NCBI GenBank assembly: GCA_007124475.1
Contig: SLFB01000003.1
Coordinates: 1 to 8,157, forward strand
Reading direction: 5' to 3'
DNA length: 8,157 nucleotides
Source of the DNA: Vibrio sp.
Lineage (GTDB): Bacteria; Pseudomonadota; Gammaproteobacteria; Enterobacterales; Vibrionaceae
Both the position numbers and the translations under genes were made by a program. Numbering within the stretch: position 1 is the first letter of the stretch; every line of letters begins with the position of its first letter. This document shows positions 6,685 to 8,157 of this stretch, piece after piece. The notes beneath the pieces were generated by a model. That model was not told where the DNA came from and made no database searches. It saw nothing but the letters and a program-made list of their open reading frames with translations.

Positions 6685-6716
6685 AAAATGCCCTTAACCA
6701 AAGATAAGGGCATTTT
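6685..6716. terminator. Bidirectional rho-independent terminator after yidA
   Basis: AAAATGCCCTTA (6685-6696) pairs perfectly with TAAGGGCATTTT (6705-6716) across an eight-base loop. The GC core flanked by A and T runs works in both directions, suiting the convergent genes on either side. It begins eight bases after the yidA stop, and it lies about 60 bases beyond the stop of the siroheme-synthase-like gene. Confidence 0.9.
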
Positions 6717-6778
6717 GATGTAGCTAATGGTGTGGGTTGATAAAACATCGCCCACCACGGTACTCACATGGTCAACGA

Positions 6779-7717
6779 CTAACCTTCACTACCTTGCTTG
6801 AGCACTTTCTCTTGTCCTTGTAGAAGTAAATATTCTTGCCGTGCAGAAGGGATCAAAACTACCACTCGCTGCTGCGCATTTTTAGCTACAGTCAACCGCT
6901 CACTTAACTGAGCTGGATGAGAAAAGGATTCACGCTCAGCATCACGTCGACACAGATTAACAAATTCATCATCGCAGGCATGATAAAACAGCACCAGCTC
7001 AGCTTGCTGCATATAACGTAGCCCTTTGAGAGACAATAACTCAATATCAGAGCCGCACTCGATCCATGTTACTTCACCACGCTCATCGATTGGCTGTTGT
7101 AACGCCAAACAATACTGAGTTTCTAAGCTTTCACGGCTAGTCGCATTTTTAACCGCGGTTTGCGCAAAAAACACTTCCCAGAATTTTCGCCGCAGATCAA
7201 CGCTAGTGAGATGCTCTTTGATGGAATTACGCTTTGAAGCGGCAAAATCAGCCAATAAAGCCAGATTTTGCGGTAACACGCTTTCTAAAGTTTCGCGCAA
7301 GTTACGAATTAACACTGGCGAAGCACCGCCACTAGAGATCGCCAACTGAATTCTTCCGCGCTCAATCATAGACGGGGTAATAAAATCACAATAAGGCTGA
7401 TCATCAACCACATTCACCAATACCCCAGCTGATTTCGCATCATGAAACACTTGATGATTCAGCCTTGGGTTATCTGTCGTCGCCCACACTTGCACATAGT
7501 CACGGCTAATTAACTGCGAAGAATAAAAATTCTGTATCCAATGGCAACGCTCTTGATCGACCCAGGCTTTCAATTGAGGGGCGATTTTCGGTGACACAAT
7601 AGTGACGTTCGCTCCTGCTCGCATCAGGGCTTCGATTTTGCGACACGCAACCTCACCACCACCGACCACTAAAACCGCTTTATTGGATAAATCAAGAAAC
7701 ACAGGAAAGTAGCGCAT
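6779..7717 (-). CDS. Siroheme synthase N-terminal type protein: precorrin-2 dehydrogenase / sirohydrochlorin ferrochelatase
   Basis: Residues 1-205 match the N-terminal half of CysG, the cytoplasmic module that oxidises precorrin-2 with NAD and inserts iron to make siroheme, the cofactor of sulfite and nitrite reductases. The Rossmann motif VVGGGEVACRK is at 17-27. Asp105 in VNVVDD corresponds to the catalytic aspartate of CysG, and Ser128 in ISSGGASPV to its phosphorylated serine. The rest (about 213-312) is unusual: GEVTWIECGSDIELLSLKGL and the following 70 residues align by eye with the start of the CysG methyltransferase (SUMT) domain, but the SAM-binding GAGPGD loop is altered and shortened and the protein stops where RLKGGDPF should be. 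At 312 residues against about 457 for CysG, methyltransferase activity is very unlikely, so a separate CobA-type enzyme is probably encoded elsewhere. The start ATG aligns with CysG; AAAGG lies a rather distant 12 bases upstream. It is transcribed divergently from aapJ. Confidence 0.88.
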   Translation of the reverse strand: MRYFPVFLDLSNKAVLVVGGGEVACRKIEALMRAGANVTIVSPKIAPQLKAWVDQERCHWIQNFYSSQLISRDYVQVWATTDNPRLNHQVFHDAKSAGVLVNVVDDQPYCDFITPSMIERGRIQLAISSGGASPVLIRNLRETLESVLPQNLALLADFAASKRNSIKEHLTSVDLRRKFWEVFFAQTAVKNATSRESLETQYCLALQQPIDERGEVTWIECGSDIELLSLKGLRYMQQAELVLFYHACDDEFVNLCRRDAERESFSHPAQLSERLTVAKNAQQRVVVLIPSARQEYLLLQGQEKVLKQGSEG

Positions 7718-7775
7718 GTTAGTATTTTACCTTTAAATTCAATCAATCCATGTTAACAAAAAATAAACACTACCA

Positions 7776-7788
7776 CTATCGTCGATAG
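7776..7788. promoter_or_regulatory. 13-base palindrome upstream of the siroheme gene
   Basis: CTATCG-T-CGATAG is a perfect odd-centred inverted repeat about 60 bases before the start codon of the siroheme-type gene. A loose promoter (TTGTTA, 16 bases, TTTAAA on the minus strand) lies between it and the gene, so it could be an upstream regulatory site. The remaining bases of the 7718-7853 stretch show nothing else I can support, except a TATAAT at 7849-7854 lacking a matching -35 box. Confidence 0.2.
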
Positions 7789-7853
7789 GTTGTTGAAGCA
7801 ATCTAACATTAATTTGATTTGGTGGAAGTGGCTTATCTTATCTACGCTTATAA

Positions 7854-7981
7854 TATACCCAAACTACTTGGAGTTGCAGGTAGGCGGCAAGTGAGTGAAT
7901 GCCCATGAGCATAGATAGGCTATGTGATTGGGGTGAACGAACGTAGCCAACACCCCTGCAACGTCAAGTAGGAAGGATATA
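7854..7981 (+). repeat. Intact ERIC (IRU) intergenic repeat
   Basis: This is about 127 bases, the usual ERIC length. The core at 7895-7939 closely follows the published ERIC consensus: GTGAAT, CCCA.GAGC near its left side and TGATTGGGGTGAACG at its right. The outer arms are inverted repeats: the 17 bases at 7864-7880 (starting CTACTTG, ending TTGCAGG) pair with 7955-7971 at 15 of 17 positions, and the ends read TATACC and GGATATA. ERICs are non-coding, non-autonomous palindromic repeats found between genes in enterobacteria and vibrios. It fills most of the gap between the siroheme gene and aapJ and probably lies in the aapJ leader or promoter region, where it could fold in mRNA. Confidence 0.85.
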
Positions 7982-8025
7982 AAAGGGCAGTTTATCCACT
8001 GATGCAGCTTAAAAAGGAAACTTCT

Positions 8026-8157
8026 ATGACAAATAGACTGATAGCTCTGGTTTGTGCAGTTTCATTCACCTTGCTCCCCGCTCTAACGTTGGCATCATCC
8101 ACCACTTTAGGCAAGGTGCTAAAACAAGGCAAACTCAACTGCGGTGTCAGTACAGGG
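8026..8157 (+). CDS. aapJ: General L-amino-acid ABC transporter binding protein AapJ (5' end only)
   Basis: Only the first 44 residues are present; the gene runs off the window. ATG at 8026 follows AAGGA (8014-8018) by seven bases. Residues 1-23 form a Sec signal peptide: Arg4, a hydrophobic stretch from Leu5 to Leu17, and a likely cleavage after Ala23 (TLA/SS). The mature start, with TTLGKVLKQGKLNCGVSTG, matches the opening of AapJ/BztA-type periplasmic binding proteins, which deliver a broad range of L-amino acids to the AapQMP membrane and ATPase subunits. Those subunits would be expected just downstream. The leader contains or abuts the ERIC element. The family call rests on a short but distinctive segment. 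Confidence 0.82.
   Translation, partial: MTNRLIALVCAVSFTLLPALTLASSTTLGKVLKQGKLNCGVSTG

Noticed and set aside
7849..7854. TATAAT as a complete promoter for aapJ
   Set aside because: The -10 match is perfect, but the -35 position at 16-18 base spacing shows nothing like TTGACA, and there is no TGn extension.

Overview
The window looks like ordinary chromosome of a gammaproteobacterium, most likely a Vibrio or close relative. The proteins read like orthologues of E. coli MdlA, MdlB, QueE, QueC and YidA. The base composition is moderate, somewhat AT-rich. A full-length ERIC element of the kind found in enterobacteria and vibrios lies near the right end, and part of another lies near the left end. 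The genus is an inference from these features and not from a search. I see no phage, plasmid, transposase, CRISPR or tRNA signal.

Layout: positions 1-253 are non-coding and hold a decayed right half of an ERIC element. Positions 254-3765 are a two-gene plus-strand operon, mdlA-mdlB, encoding the two half-transporters of a heterodimeric ABC exporter. Converging on it from the right is a 74-residue minus-strand gene that I do not recognise (3891-4115), separated from mdlB by a perfect 22-base palindrome. Its upstream region is compact: a near-consensus promoter, a perfect 16-base palindrome placed like an operator, a strong Shine-Dalgarno sequence, and the terminator of the next operon. Positions 4235-5619 hold the minus-strand queE-queC pair for the 7-deazaguanine (preQ0/queuosine) pathway. 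A 250-base divergent intergenic region with several short inverted repeats separates queE from a plus-strand Cof-type HAD phosphatase (yidA, 5870-6676), which ends at a strong bidirectional terminator. Converging on that terminator is a minus-strand siroheme-synthase-like gene (6779-7717). The window closes with a 308-base divergent intergenic region containing the intact ERIC element, followed by the first 44 codons of aapJ, the binding protein of a general L-amino-acid ABC importer.

Functionally these are separate transcription units: drug or lipid export (MdlAB), tRNA-modification precursor synthesis (QueE makes 7-carboxy-7-deazaguanine, QueC turns it into preQ0), sugar-phosphate housekeeping (YidA), siroheme synthesis and amino-acid uptake (AapJ). 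No new multi-gene system is evident. The points most worth a second look are the small unknown gene with its operator-like palindrome, a siroheme synthase that keeps only a truncated and altered start of its methyltransferase domain, a pair of mutually exclusive hairpins upstream of queE, and the complementary degeneration of the two MdlAB nucleotide-binding sites.
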